From the NCBI GenBank assembly GCA_964645835.1, contig CAZYDG010000092.1, positions 15,444-79,443 on the forward strand: a DNA stretch of 64,000 nt, in the 5' to 3' direction. How positions within the stretch are numbered: the first letter of the stretch is position 1; each line of letters begins with the position of its first letter. A program made the position numbers and the translations under genes. The notes beneath the pieces were generated by a model. That model saw only the letters and a list, made by a program, of their open reading frames with translations. It did no database searches and was not told the DNA's origin. This document shows, in pieces, positions 25,880 through 34,118 of this stretch. The stretch comes from CAZBME01 sp964645835. GTDB lineage: Bacteria > Desulfobacterota > Syntrophia > Syntrophales > UBA8958.

Positions 25880-26047
25880 TTATTGTGATTTGCATACAAA
25901 GAACATTAGAAACACACGCCATGTCTTATAAGTACTTACAGTCCTCAACGCACTCGGCGCCTCCGGCATTGAGGATAGACACGAAAGACCGGCTAACCTT
26001 GACAACCTTCTTTTCATAATCCAGTTTGTGAACTGGTCTTCACTCAT
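25880..26047 (-). pseudogene. Possible frameshifted small peptide gene (precursor candidate)
   Basis: An ATG at 26047 has an AAAGGAGG ribosome site 5 bases away. The frame from this ATG runs 55 residues to 25880 with unusual content. A one-base shift around GACC near 26035 joins MSED to a 36-residue reading, PVHKLDYEKKVVKV, then SRSFVSILNAGGAECVEDC and KYL, ending at 25926. That reading has normal codon use, a charged leader and a CxxxC core, and ends a few residues after it. The alternative is that the ATG frame, or neither, is real. It lies 7 bases upstream of the secreted Cys-rich gene on the same strand. Confidence 0.3.
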
Positions 26048-26512
26048 CTTGCCTCCTTTGCGGGTAGCTAACCATAATTATGTTGCAGCAGTTTAAAGGT
26101 AATGTGAAGAATTGGTGAAAGATTGTATGAGGGCCAAGCTCTGAGAAAACGGACAAGTCCTTAGGCTAATCCAACGGCAAAGACAGCAGTTGCGAGAACA
26201 GTATGGGAAATGGTGCCCTCCCGGAAGTCGGGTAACGATAATAACTCAACTTTCGCAAGGAGTAAGCTTTGGAACGACCGACCAGCTCATTCTGTTCATA
26301 TTATCAACTGACGTAAGATTATACCTACGTATCTTCATCCATTTATCTGCCATTGTCATCACGGAAAAGCATGACTATTCTGAGTCAAGATAGAATGACT
26401 TCAATATCATTTTCATCCATAGCACTGATTCAGCCAGGCCCCGTTCACAGTAACTATGAATCCGGATACGGCATGGGTAAGGTGATGATTTAGCAAAGGG
26501 AAGGGATGAAGA
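26048..26512. other. 465-base stretch without a supported gene
   Basis: Short open frames exist on both strands (the best is 67 residues at 26190-26393, +) but none has a ribosome site or recognisable content. It lies between the peptide/bacteriocin-like genes and the cytochrome gene, and may contain the divergent promoters. It contains fragments that look like decayed mobile DNA, but nothing definite. Confidence 0.35.
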
Positions 26513-27232
26513 ATGGAATTTCTATATCAGGCTCTGGAGAAACTGGTGTTCGGCCACCCGATCCACCCTCCCAGCGCTCATATGCCGACCGGGCTCCTTG
26601 TTGCTGCTTTCATCTTCCTTCTTATAAGTCTTGTTCCCAAATACATTGATTACCAAACAACAGCCAGACGCTGCCTCATGATGGCCGCGATCTTTTTTTT
26701 ACCAACGGTGTTCTTGGGAATCACCGACTGGATGCATTACTATGCCGGGATACGATCATATTATATAACAATGAAGATAATCCTGAGCGTCGTGCTCGCT
26801 CTGTTTCTTTTGGTGACGGTAATACTGGAAATAAAAGGAGGTCCGCTTATTGCGAAAATTGGCATGTATTTTCTTTGTGTTGCTGCCGTGGTCGGAATCG
26901 GATATTTCGGGGGGGCGCTTGTCTTTCCGGACAAGAGTGCAATAGCTTCTGCCGCCGATGCGGATGTAAAGAAGGGGGCGGAACTCTATGCGGTCAATTG
27001 CGCGAGCTGCCACCCGGATGGGGGAAACGTAATCAATCCGAAATACCCCGTTAAGGGATCTATCCTGATGAAAGACTCCGGCTCATTCACCCAATTCAAC
27101 CGAAATCCTGTAAAAACCGACGGATCGGAAAGTATGATGCCCGCCTTCTCGAAGGAGAAACTGAGCGACCAGGAAATGAAGCAGATATATCAATACATCA
27201 ACACCGTCCTGGCCGGACAGAAAGCTTCCTGA
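26513..27232 (+). CDS. DUF2231 membrane domain fused to cytochrome c
   Basis: 239 residues. An N-terminal DUF2231 domain begins FGHPIHPPSAHMPTGLLVAA (HP motif) and spans four membrane helices (about 25-145); the C-terminal domain faces the periplasm. The c-type heme site is CASCH, followed by a candidate distal Met ligand in SESMMPAF. A single heme is predicted. DUF2231 domains often occur with cytochromes and are thought to be membrane redox partners. A ribosome site AAGGGA precedes the ATG by about 9 bases. It is not clearly in an operon with the TRAP genes 290 bases downstream. Confidence 0.88.
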   Translation: MEFLYQALEKLVFGHPIHPPSAHMPTGLLVAAFIFLLISLVPKYIDYQTTARRCLMMAAIFFLPTVFLGITDWMHYYAGIRSYYITMKIILSVVLALFLLVTVILEIKGGPLIAKIGMYFLCVAAVVGIGYFGGALVFPDKSAIASAADADVKKGAELYAVNCASCHPDGGNVINPKYPVKGSILMKDSGSFTQFNRNPVKTDGSESMMPAFSKEKLSDQEMKQIYQYINTVLAGQKAS

Positions 27233-27518
27233 CGTAGCCTGCTTTATTCATACGGCAACGATCCACTCATATCACACAATGCCATTGGAGCGCCATCAAG
27301 AGGCGCGAAACTACATCAAAATCTGTTCAATTCATATTTTCATCGAAACAAGCAGACATAAACCCATCCTGTACTTGCTGTGTATCCATTTAAATATTCC
27401 ATGCATATGCAGCAGGTCATTTTTTAACTTGCAATATTAGTGTCCTTTAATAATATAGTCACCGCTCACGTAAACGAGCACCGGAGTGGCAACCGTGTTA
27501 AACGAAAGGAGGCTCTTT

Positions 27519-28547
27519 ATGGAGATAACCAGGCGTAGTTTTCTCATTGGCAGTTTACTTGCAGTCCCATCGATCACACTTTTCAACCGTTTTTCTTTTT
27601 CCGCAAATCCTGTCAATCTCAAGATTTCCCACCAGTTCCCCGGAGGCACGATATCCGAGGGAGACTTCCGTGACCGGCTCTGCAGAATGTTCGCCGCAGA
27701 GCTCCAGAAGCGGACCAGAGGAGTTTACACGGCCACCGTCTATCCGGGTTCATCCCTGATGAAGACCAATGCCCAGCTCAACGCGGCACGCAAAGGAGCC
27801 CTTGATATGACGCTCTTCCCCATTGCATACGCGGGCGGCGAGATTCCCGAATTAAACATCGGATTGATGCCGGGCGTTGTAACTTCTTATGAGCAGGGGA
27901 TGAAGTGGAAGCATGCAGAAGCCGGCAAGTACCTTTCTCAGATACTCTGGGAAAAAGGGATTGTCATCGTAAGCTGGGTCTGGCAGGCGGGAGGTGTTGC
28001 CAGCCGCGATCATGCAGTTGTAGAACCGGAGGACGCAAAAAAGCTCAAAATACGTGGCGGCAGTCGCGAGATGGACATGGTACTCAAGGCCGCAGGCGCT
28101 TCCGTCATTTCACTTCCTTCGAACGAAATTTACCAGTCCATGCAGACGGGTGCCCTTGATGCCGCCATGACGTCATCGACAAGCCTGATCTCTTTCCGTC
28201 TCGAGGAAATAGCCAAGAACCTGACCACAGGTCGGGGCAAAGCCTACTGGTTCATGTTTGAACCGCTTCTCCTGTCGCGGGCCATATATGAGAAGATGCC
28301 CAAAGATGTTCAGTCCACGGTGCTCGCTATCGGCGCCGAACTGGAACAGTTTGCCATCAAAGCTGCAAAAGCGGATGATCAGGCCGTCGCCAACGTCTAT
28401 AAGAAACGGGGCGCCAAAGTCTATGACCTTTCCGCCGCGACCGTAAAGAAATGGCAGACACTTGCCAGGAATACTGCCTGGAAGGATTATGCCGCTAAAA
28501 GTCCGCGCTGTGCGCAGATGTTGAAGCTTGTTGAGAAAACCCTATGA
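27519..28547 (+). CDS. dctP: TRAP transporter substrate-binding protein
   Basis: Periplasmic receptor for an organic acid. Seen: 342 residues from the ATG at 27519, with AAAGGAGG 6 bases upstream; a GTG 33 bases earlier is rejected. The N-terminus is a probable Tat signal, TRRSFLIGSLLAVPS. DctP-family features include SHQFPGGTISEGDF at the N-lobe and KLKIRGGSREMDM, in which the conserved Arg of the family contacts the substrate carboxylate. It overlaps dctQ by ATGA. The substrate is not assignable from sequence. Confidence 0.92.
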   Translation: MEITRRSFLIGSLLAVPSITLFNRFSFSANPVNLKISHQFPGGTISEGDFRDRLCRMFAAELQKRTRGVYTATVYPGSSLMKTNAQLNAARKGALDMTLFPIAYAGGEIPELNIGLMPGVVTSYEQGMKWKHAEAGKYLSQILWEKGIVIVSWVWQAGGVASRDHAVVEPEDAKKLKIRGGSREMDMVLKAAGASVISLPSNEIYQSMQTGALDAAMTSSTSLISFRLEEIAKNLTTGRGKAYWFMFEPLLLSRAIYEKMPKDVQSTVLAIGAELEQFAIKAAKADDQAVANVYKKRGAKVYDLSAATVKKWQTLARNTAWKDYAAKSPRCAQMLKLVEKTL

Positions 28548-29101
28548 GCAGCGATCCGGAAAACATTGGAGATGCCGGAGAGTTCCGGAATAAAGCAAAC
28601 AGTCCGCTTGAAGTAATTATACATGTTTACAACAGCATTAATGAATGGATCATGCGGCTCTCATCCATTGCCATTCTCGCTGCCTCATGTGTCCTAACTC
28701 TGAGCGTGCTCCTGCGCTATTTCCTGAAGGTTCCCACAGACTGGCAGGACGAGGTGGCGGTATTCCTTCTCGTCGGCTGCGTCTTTATGTGCGGCGCCTA
28801 CGTTCAGTCGCAGCGTCATCACGTCGGCATCGAAGCACTGGCGAGCATCCTTCCGAAGGGCCTTGACAAGGTCCGGATGGTGCTCGTCGATATCGCGTCT
28901 TTTGCATTCTGTTCCTTCTTTTCCTGGAAATCCTGGCTCCTCTTCTATGAAGCCTATACGGGCGGCCATACGACGTCATCGGCGTTCGCACCGCCCCTCT
29001 GGGTGCCATACGGGCTTATGGCGCTGGGTATGACCAACCTGTCTTTGCAGCTGATCATTCAGATTTTATCTTACTTCAACAGAAAGAAGGAACCGGCATG
29101 A
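28544..29101 (+). CDS. dctQ: TRAP transporter small permease subunit
   Basis: 185 residues with four membrane helices (about 38-58, 66-86, 105-125, 150-172). The family pattern is LRYFLKVPTDWQDEVAVFLL in the second helix region. The charged N-terminal 25 residues are slightly longer than usual. It is coupled by 4-base overlaps to dctP upstream and dctM downstream. Confidence 0.92.
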   Translation: MSSDPENIGDAGEFRNKANSPLEVIIHVYNSINEWIMRLSSIAILAASCVLTLSVLLRYFLKVPTDWQDEVAVFLLVGCVFMCGAYVQSQRHHVGIEALASILPKGLDKVRMVLVDIASFAFCSFFSWKSWLLFYEAYTGGHTTSSAFAPPLWVPYGLMALGMTNLSLQLIIQILSYFNRKKEPA

Positions 29102-30453
29102 GCGTAGAAACCATCGGCATACTTTACGGAGTCATCACGCTGCTGGTAATGTTCTCGGGAATGCCGATCGCATTTTCGCTAGGCGCGGTAGCCACAATTT
29201 TCATGGTCTTCTTCATGCCCGAATCGGCACTCGATACGATCACCCAGAACGTCTACGAAGAAATGGCCAGCATCACTCTTCTTTCGATACCCATGTTCAT
29301 ACTCAAGGGCGTGGCTATCGGGAAATCGAAGGCCGGCGCCGATCTTTACTTATCACTGAACGCCTGGCTGCATAAGATACCGGGGGGCCTGGGTATCGCC
29401 AATGTTTTCGCCTGCGCTATCTTTGCCGCCATGGCAGGATCCAGCCCGGCGACGGCTGCTGCTATTGGCAGCTTCGGCATTCCGGAAATGCGCAAGCGTG
29501 GCTATTCAGGCGCTTTCGCCGCCGGCATTATCGCGGCGGGAGGAACGTTGGGCATTCTGCTTCCACCATCAATTACCATGATCCTCTTCGCCGTTGCCGC
29601 CGAGCTTTCTCTCGGCCGCCTTTTCCTGGCCGGCATCGGCCCCGGCCTGCTCCTGGTTGCGCTATTTTCCATTTACGCTGCCTGGCAGTATAGCCGGGAG
29701 TTTAGAAAAGCGCTCATGATCTATGAAGACGGCGGAGATAAATCCGCCTACCCGGAAGAAGTCGATCTTTCACTCGCCGACAAGGTGCGGATGCTTCCGA
29801 GAATTCTGCCGTTCGTGATTTTGCTCACCGGCGTCATGATCGCCCTTTACGGAGGATTCGCAACACCGTCGGAAACAGCCGGTCTGGGAGCGATACTGGC
29901 CCTGGTACTAATCGCAGTTGTGTACGGGGTCTGGCGCCCCAAGGAAGTCATGGTCATCTACTCGACTACCCTGAAAGAGTCTACCATGCTTATGTTCATT
30001 ATCGGGATGTCGCTTCTGTACTCATACGTGATGAGTTACCTTCATATCAGCCAGTCCACAGCCGAATGGATCGTTAACATGCAGCTCTCCAAATGGGTCC
30101 TGCTCACGGCCATACTAATGTTCGTCATTGTCCTTGGGTTCTTCCTGCCGCCAGTCTCGATCATTCTGATGACGGCGCCGATAATTTTGCCGCCTTTGAA
30201 GGCCGCAGGATTCGATCTTATCTGGTTTGGCATCGTAATGACCATTGTCATGGAAATGGGGCTCATACATCCACCTGTCGGGTTAAACCTTTTCATAATA
30301 AAAAACATCGCACCCGACATCACCCTCATGGAAATTATCTGGGGTACGTTGCCTTTCATTTTCATCATGGCTATTGCGGTCGTGATCCTTTGTTACTTCC
30401 CCGACATTGCCGTCTGGTTCCCCGACTTCTGCATGGGGGTTGCGAGCAATTGA
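29098..30453 (+). CDS. dctM: TRAP transporter large permease subunit
   Basis: 451 residues, full length, with about twelve membrane helices. Family motifs: MFSGMPIAFSLGAVATIF, SSPATAAAIGSFGIPEMRKR (the conserved first half-repeat), GGTLGILLPPSITMILF and PPVGLNLFIIKNIAP in the C-terminal half. It completes the DctPQM set, which uses a sodium gradient in known relatives. A CoA-transferase follows 97 bases later and is probably functionally linked. Confidence 0.93.
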   Translation: MSVETIGILYGVITLLVMFSGMPIAFSLGAVATIFMVFFMPESALDTITQNVYEEMASITLLSIPMFILKGVAIGKSKAGADLYLSLNAWLHKIPGGLGIANVFACAIFAAMAGSSPATAAAIGSFGIPEMRKRGYSGAFAAGIIAAGGTLGILLPPSITMILFAVAAELSLGRLFLAGIGPGLLLVALFSIYAAWQYSREFRKALMIYEDGGDKSAYPEEVDLSLADKVRMLPRILPFVILLTGVMIALYGGFATPSETAGLGAILALVLIAVVYGVWRPKEVMVIYSTTLKESTMLMFIIGMSLLYSYVMSYLHISQSTAEWIVNMQLSKWVLLTAILMFVIVLGFFLPPVSIILMTAPIILPPLKAAGFDLIWFGIVMTIVMEMGLIHPPVGLNLFIIKNIAPDITLMEIIWGTLPFIFIMAIAVVILCYFPDIAVWFPDFCMGVASN

Positions 30454-30550
30454 CGTACGGGTGCCGTGCCCAGCGCCCGTTCCCGAAAATTTCCGCCATC
30501 CTCTTCTTTGGTTTTAACGGATGAGATAAATAAGATCTTATGGAGCAAAA

Positions 30551-31765
30551 ATGAATCGTGCATTAGAAGGCATCAGAGTAATCGATTTGAGTCATGTACT
30601 GGCCGCACCTACCGCCACAATGTTTCTAGCCGATCTCGGCGCAGAGGTCATCCACATCGAGCCGCCTCACGGCGACGACGCAAGGGAATTCGGACCATTC
30701 ATAGGCAATATAGACAAGAACCATAGCGGCTATTTCATAAGCCTCAACCGCAACAAGAAGAGCATGGTCCTGGATCTGAGAAAGGAGACAGGAAAAGCCA
30801 TCCTCCGCCGCCTCATTGAGGTGTCCGACGTAATCGTAGAGAACTATCGCCCCACGACCATGAGGAAGCTTGGATTCAGCTGGGAAGAGATCGAGAAGAT
30901 CAACCCCCGGATTGTTTACGCATCCATCAGCGGCTTCGGTCACGACTCGCTCCCCGGTTACGATTCCCGGCCTTCCTACGATATGGTGGCTCAAGCCTAC
31001 AGCGGGTTCATGAGCATAACCGGCCCGGAGGACGGCGCGCCCTGCAGAGCCGGATCTTCTGTAGGAGATATCATCGCGGGCCATCAAGCGGCAATCGGAA
31101 TACTTGCCGCCCTTATGAACCGCGAGAAGACCGGGCGCGGGCAGCATTACGACGGCAGCATGATAGACGGACTCTTTGCCATCCTGGAAAACGCGATAGT
31201 ACGTTACACGATAAGCGGTGAAGTGCCGAAACCGCTGGGTAGCAGACATCCCTCCATCGCCCCGTTCCAGGGCTTCCGGACGAAGGATTCCTGGATCATC
31301 GCCGCAATCGGGAACGACGCTCTCTGGAAAAAGTTCTGCTCAGTGATCGGCCGGGATGATCTGAAAGCCGATGAGAGGTTCGCGACAAACCATCTCCGGG
31401 CCAGGAATGTCCGGGAACTTGATAAGATACTCACGGAGGAATTTTCCGTGAAGACGACCGCTGAATGGTCGGAAATCTTTGCCGCAGCCGACTTACCCTA
31501 CTCTCCCTTAAACAGCATCGAGGACATCTGCAATGATCCGCATATTCGTTACAGAAAGATGCTCGTTGATATCGACCAGCCGGAAGCGGGAAAAGTCACC
31601 ATCGCCGGCTCTTCGATTCATTTGTCCGAAACACCCGGTGAAGTTTACGCCCCGGCACCGCTTCTCGGGCAGCACTCCGAAGATATTCTCAGATCAATTC
31701 TGGGATACTCGGACGAAAGCATCGAAGAGCTGAAGTGCGAAGGCATAATCAATAGAAATGTCTAG
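30551..31765 (+). CDS. CaiB/BaiF family (class III) CoA-transferase
   Basis: Transfers CoA between carboxylic acids. Seen: 404 residues, normal length. The N-terminal Rossmann-like start is VIDLSHVLAAPTATMFLADL, the catalytic Asp is in SSVGDIIAGH (about residue 174), and GQHYDGSMIDGLF and NGA-like positions follow. The ribosome site GGAG precedes the ATG. Next to a TRAP carboxylate transporter, this suggests that the imported acid is activated to its CoA ester; this is inference. Substrate preference cannot be predicted from sequence. Confidence 0.93.
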   Translation: MNRALEGIRVIDLSHVLAAPTATMFLADLGAEVIHIEPPHGDDAREFGPFIGNIDKNHSGYFISLNRNKKSMVLDLRKETGKAILRRLIEVSDVIVENYRPTTMRKLGFSWEEIEKINPRIVYASISGFGHDSLPGYDSRPSYDMVAQAYSGFMSITGPEDGAPCRAGSSVGDIIAGHQAAIGILAALMNREKTGRGQHYDGSMIDGLFAILENAIVRYTISGEVPKPLGSRHPSIAPFQGFRTKDSWIIAAIGNDALWKKFCSVIGRDDLKADERFATNHLRARNVRELDKILTEEFSVKTTAEWSEIFAAADLPYSPLNSIEDICNDPHIRYRKMLVDIDQPEAGKVTIAGSSIHLSETPGEVYAPAPLLGQHSEDILRSILGYSDESIEELKCEGIINRNV

Positions 31766-31864
31766 GACTTACTGTCATATTGACCCCGGAACTGTGGGCC
31801 GGGGCTATGCGGGCTATTCGCGGCATGGAAGGACTCTGCCTTGTAACCAATATATTGTCACTAT

Positions 31865-31877
31865 ATAGAACCGTCCC
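31865..31877. repeat. REP-like motif, solo copy
   Basis: ATAGAACCGTCCC, the same motif as the ends of the RAYT element at 32881-33644. It lies just downstream of the methyltransferase stop. Confidence 0.6.
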
Positions 31878-31898
31878 TTTTTTCTTACAATCTCTTCA

Positions 31899-32645
31899 TC
31901 ACCGCGCCATCAGTGCGAACACCCCCCAGCCCAGGTATTCACGCGTGTACGCGGCGTAGCGTCCGGGTTCCGAGGTCAGTTGGGCTCGTACTTCTTGCGC
32001 GAACTCGTCATCGGGATTCGAATCGAGCCATCGGCGCATGGTGAGCCACTTGGCTGCCTCGTACCTGTCCCATCCCTCTTGGTCTGCTAGAACCATTTCC
32101 ACGACGTCGTAGTTGAGTCTTCCGAAAGACGCGAGCAGTTCCGGAAGCATGAGAAAGTCGGCTATTGAACCGGCATGGCAACCCCTGGCAACGTCTTCCG
32201 TCGGCGGTAACTGCAACCAATAGGGCTCGCCGATGAGGATGATCCCTCCCGTGCGGAGGCTTTTCGCCAGAAGTTCGATGGTGCCGACGACTCCCCCGCC
32301 GATCCACGTGGCGCCGAGACAGGCTGCCACACCGACCTTCTCTGCGGCTACGTAGCCGACAGCATCACCGTGGATGAACTCGACTTGGCCGGCAACACTG
32401 AGCTCTTCAGCGCGGCGCTTCGCTTGATCGGAGAACAATTGGCTCATGTCGATACCGATGCCGATAATTCCATAATCGCGTGCCCAGGTGCACAGCATCT
32501 CGCCCGAGCCGCTGCCGAGGTCGAGGACACGGGTCCCCCGTTCCAGGCGCAACACCTTGCCGAGAGTAGCGAGTTTCTCAGGTGTGAACGGGTTGTGGAT
32601 GCGATGAGCACTTTCAGTGATATTGAAGATCCTTGGAATGTCCAT
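31899..32645 (-). CDS. SAM-dependent methyltransferase (class I)
   Basis: 248 residues. The glycine-rich motif I is VLDLGSGSGEMLC (about 40-52), motif II is IGIGIDMS, and post-motif VEFIHGDAVGYV follows. A C-terminal region WLTMRRWLDSNPDDEFAQEV is helical. The closest impression is the small ubiE-like type with an unknown substrate. The ATG has GGAG 10 bases upstream. The gene is bracketed by REP motifs at 31865 and 32675, so it may have been moved, or simply be near a repeat hot spot. Confidence 0.85.
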   Translation of the reverse strand: MDIPRIFNITESAHRIHNPFTPEKLATLGKVLRLERGTRVLDLGSGSGEMLCTWARDYGIIGIGIDMSQLFSDQAKRRAEELSVAGQVEFIHGDAVGYVAAEKVGVAACLGATWIGGGVVGTIELLAKSLRTGGIILIGEPYWLQLPPTEDVARGCHAGSIADFLMLPELLASFGRLNYDVVEMVLADQEGWDRYEAAKWLTMRRWLDSNPDDEFAQEVRAQLTSEPGRYAAYTREYLGWGVFALMAR

Positions 32646-32674
32646 TGTGAAATATCTCCTTACGCGAAAATAAT

Positions 32675-32727
32675 GGGGCGGTTCTATTTATTCAGAATGG
32701 TTAATGAAAAATAATAGAACCGTCCCC
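32675..32727. repeat. REPIN (two inverted REP motifs)
   Basis: GGGGCGGTTCTATTTA at 32675-32690 and AATAGAACCGTCCCC at 32713-32727 face each other across 22 bases, a typical REPIN (REP doublet forming hairpin) layout. The left copy lacks one base relative to the RAYT terminal motif. Confidence 0.7.
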
Positions 32728-32880
32728 TTTTCCCTTACCATAAAAACTAAAAGTATGACCAAATGGAATATTCTTTTATGTAGGGGCTGAGTTATTTTAT
32801 CTTTTGATTGTATCCAGTCGACACATGCCTCACCGACAACATAGAATACTGAATTCAAGAGCAGACCTACAAGAAATAAT

Positions 32881-33644
32881 GGGGACGGTTCTATTTATTT
32901 TCAATAACTGAAGATTCTTTCCTTGGCCGTCCCCGTTTCCTGATCATAGAATCAAGCTTGTAGTGCTTATGAACCTGCTGAACAAATTCACTGCTTCCGT
33001 ATATTGTTCGTCGTTCCATCTGCCCCCGCATCGATTCATGTTTGCGTTGCATTTGCTGAATAAATGATCGATATGCCTTTCTTACTGATTCATCAGTCGA
33101 AAGTTTGTCGAATAAAACATGCCTATCGATTAAATCGTCTTTTTCCCCATAGGCGTTTGTCTTATAGCTGCCCCACGGGTAATCCTGCGGGTCTTTTACC
33201 ATACCCGCCCTGACAGGGTTCAATTCTACGTAGCTTCCGCATGCCAGGAGATATTCATCCTTGGATATGATAATGCTCTTAAACCTGTCCTGCCAGAAGT
33301 GCCCTGTATATTTATACTTCTTCTTGAAATACTGAGCATAGGACAAGTTGATCCCTTTCATAATTTCGGATAACTCACCCCCATCCTCTGTGGCCTCTAT
33401 AACTAGATGAACGTGGTTTGTCATTAAGACGTAATGGTAAAGCTTATACTTGTATTTTGTCTTATACTTCCAGAGAATCTTGATGTATTCACTAAAGTCT
33501 TCATCATCCTTAAAGATATCTTGCTTATTGTTTCCTCTCGTCAGGACGTGATAAACAAACCCTTGAGGGGCTATTCTGGCTGTTCTCGGCATAACCTTTT
33601 CTTATCATACCCCATCATTATTGCTAATAAATAGAACCGTCCCC
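32881..33644 (-). mobile_element. REP/RAYT element with 17-bp terminal inverted repeats
   Basis: The left end is GGGGACGGTTCTATTTA (32881-32897) and the right end is its exact reverse complement, TAAATAGAACCGTCCCC (33628-33644). The ends bracket the transposase gene at 32891-33592, whose stop codon lies inside the left repeat. Known: RAYTs are domesticated IS200-like Y1 transposases that recognise REP sequences. The perfect repeats suggest the element is intact. Confidence 0.85.
32891..33592 (-). CDS. REP-associated tyrosine transposase (RAYT)
   Basis: Single-strand DNA transposase of the Y1 HUH superfamily. Seen: 233 residues. It begins RIAPQGFVYHVLTRGNNKQD, with the HUH metal motif MTNHVHLVIEA (about 57-67). 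The active-site Tyr is probably in NLSYAQYFKKKY. After it come SYVELNPVRAGMV and the C-terminal DNA-binding stretch ending RKRGRPRKE. All motifs are intact, so it may still be active. More AT-rich than its neighbours. It lies between exact 17-bp inverted repeats. Confidence 0.9.
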   Translation of the reverse strand: MPRTARIAPQGFVYHVLTRGNNKQDIFKDDEDFSEYIKILWKYKTKYKYKLYHYVLMTNHVHLVIEATEDGGELSEIMKGINLSYAQYFKKKYKYTGHFWQDRFKSIIISKDEYLLACGSYVELNPVRAGMVKDPQDYPWGSYKTNAYGEKDDLIDRHVLFDKLSTDESVRKAYRSFIQQMQRKHESMRGQMERRTIYGSSEFVQQVHKHYKLDSMIRKRGRPRKESSVIENK

Positions 33645-34118
33645 ATTTACATTTACATTTATTTTTAACAAGTTATTATCTAGACGAAATCACTTATTAT
33701 ACCCCCGAAAAAGGGAGTTATCTATAGCGCAAAGATAGCGCAAAGAGCAGACAAAGACGATTGGGTAATTATTAATTAATTGATAAGATATTGCTTCTGG
33801 TTGGTCGGAGTATAAGAGCGCAGTTGTATCAAGTCAAGGAATATTTCTATCGTATTTCATCGAATATTTCATTGAATATACAGGGGCCACTACATAATAT
33901 GTTGATTATCTGTAATTGGTTTATGGGCAGCTAGAACTTGATTCAGGCTTTCATGTGGAGCATAACAAAATGTATCCTGAGAGGTACTCGCCTGATGAAA
34001 TCATGAGAGCTTATATGAAAAAACACTTACCGATAGCCATGGTTTTTCAACTCTGGTATAGGACCACCCCCTGCACCCCCGCCAGCGGGGAACAACGGTG
34101 CCGCGGTGGTTATGGGGT
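33645..34118. other. 474-base stretch without a supported gene
   Basis: AT-rich, with a short direct repeat (TAGCGCAAAGA type, near 33727). An open frame at 33916-34122 (+) lacks a ribosome site and recognisable content. A GC-rich hairpin, CCCCGCCAGCGGGG, lies just before the DUF4301 stop. It is probably the decayed flank of the mobile element. Confidence 0.35.
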
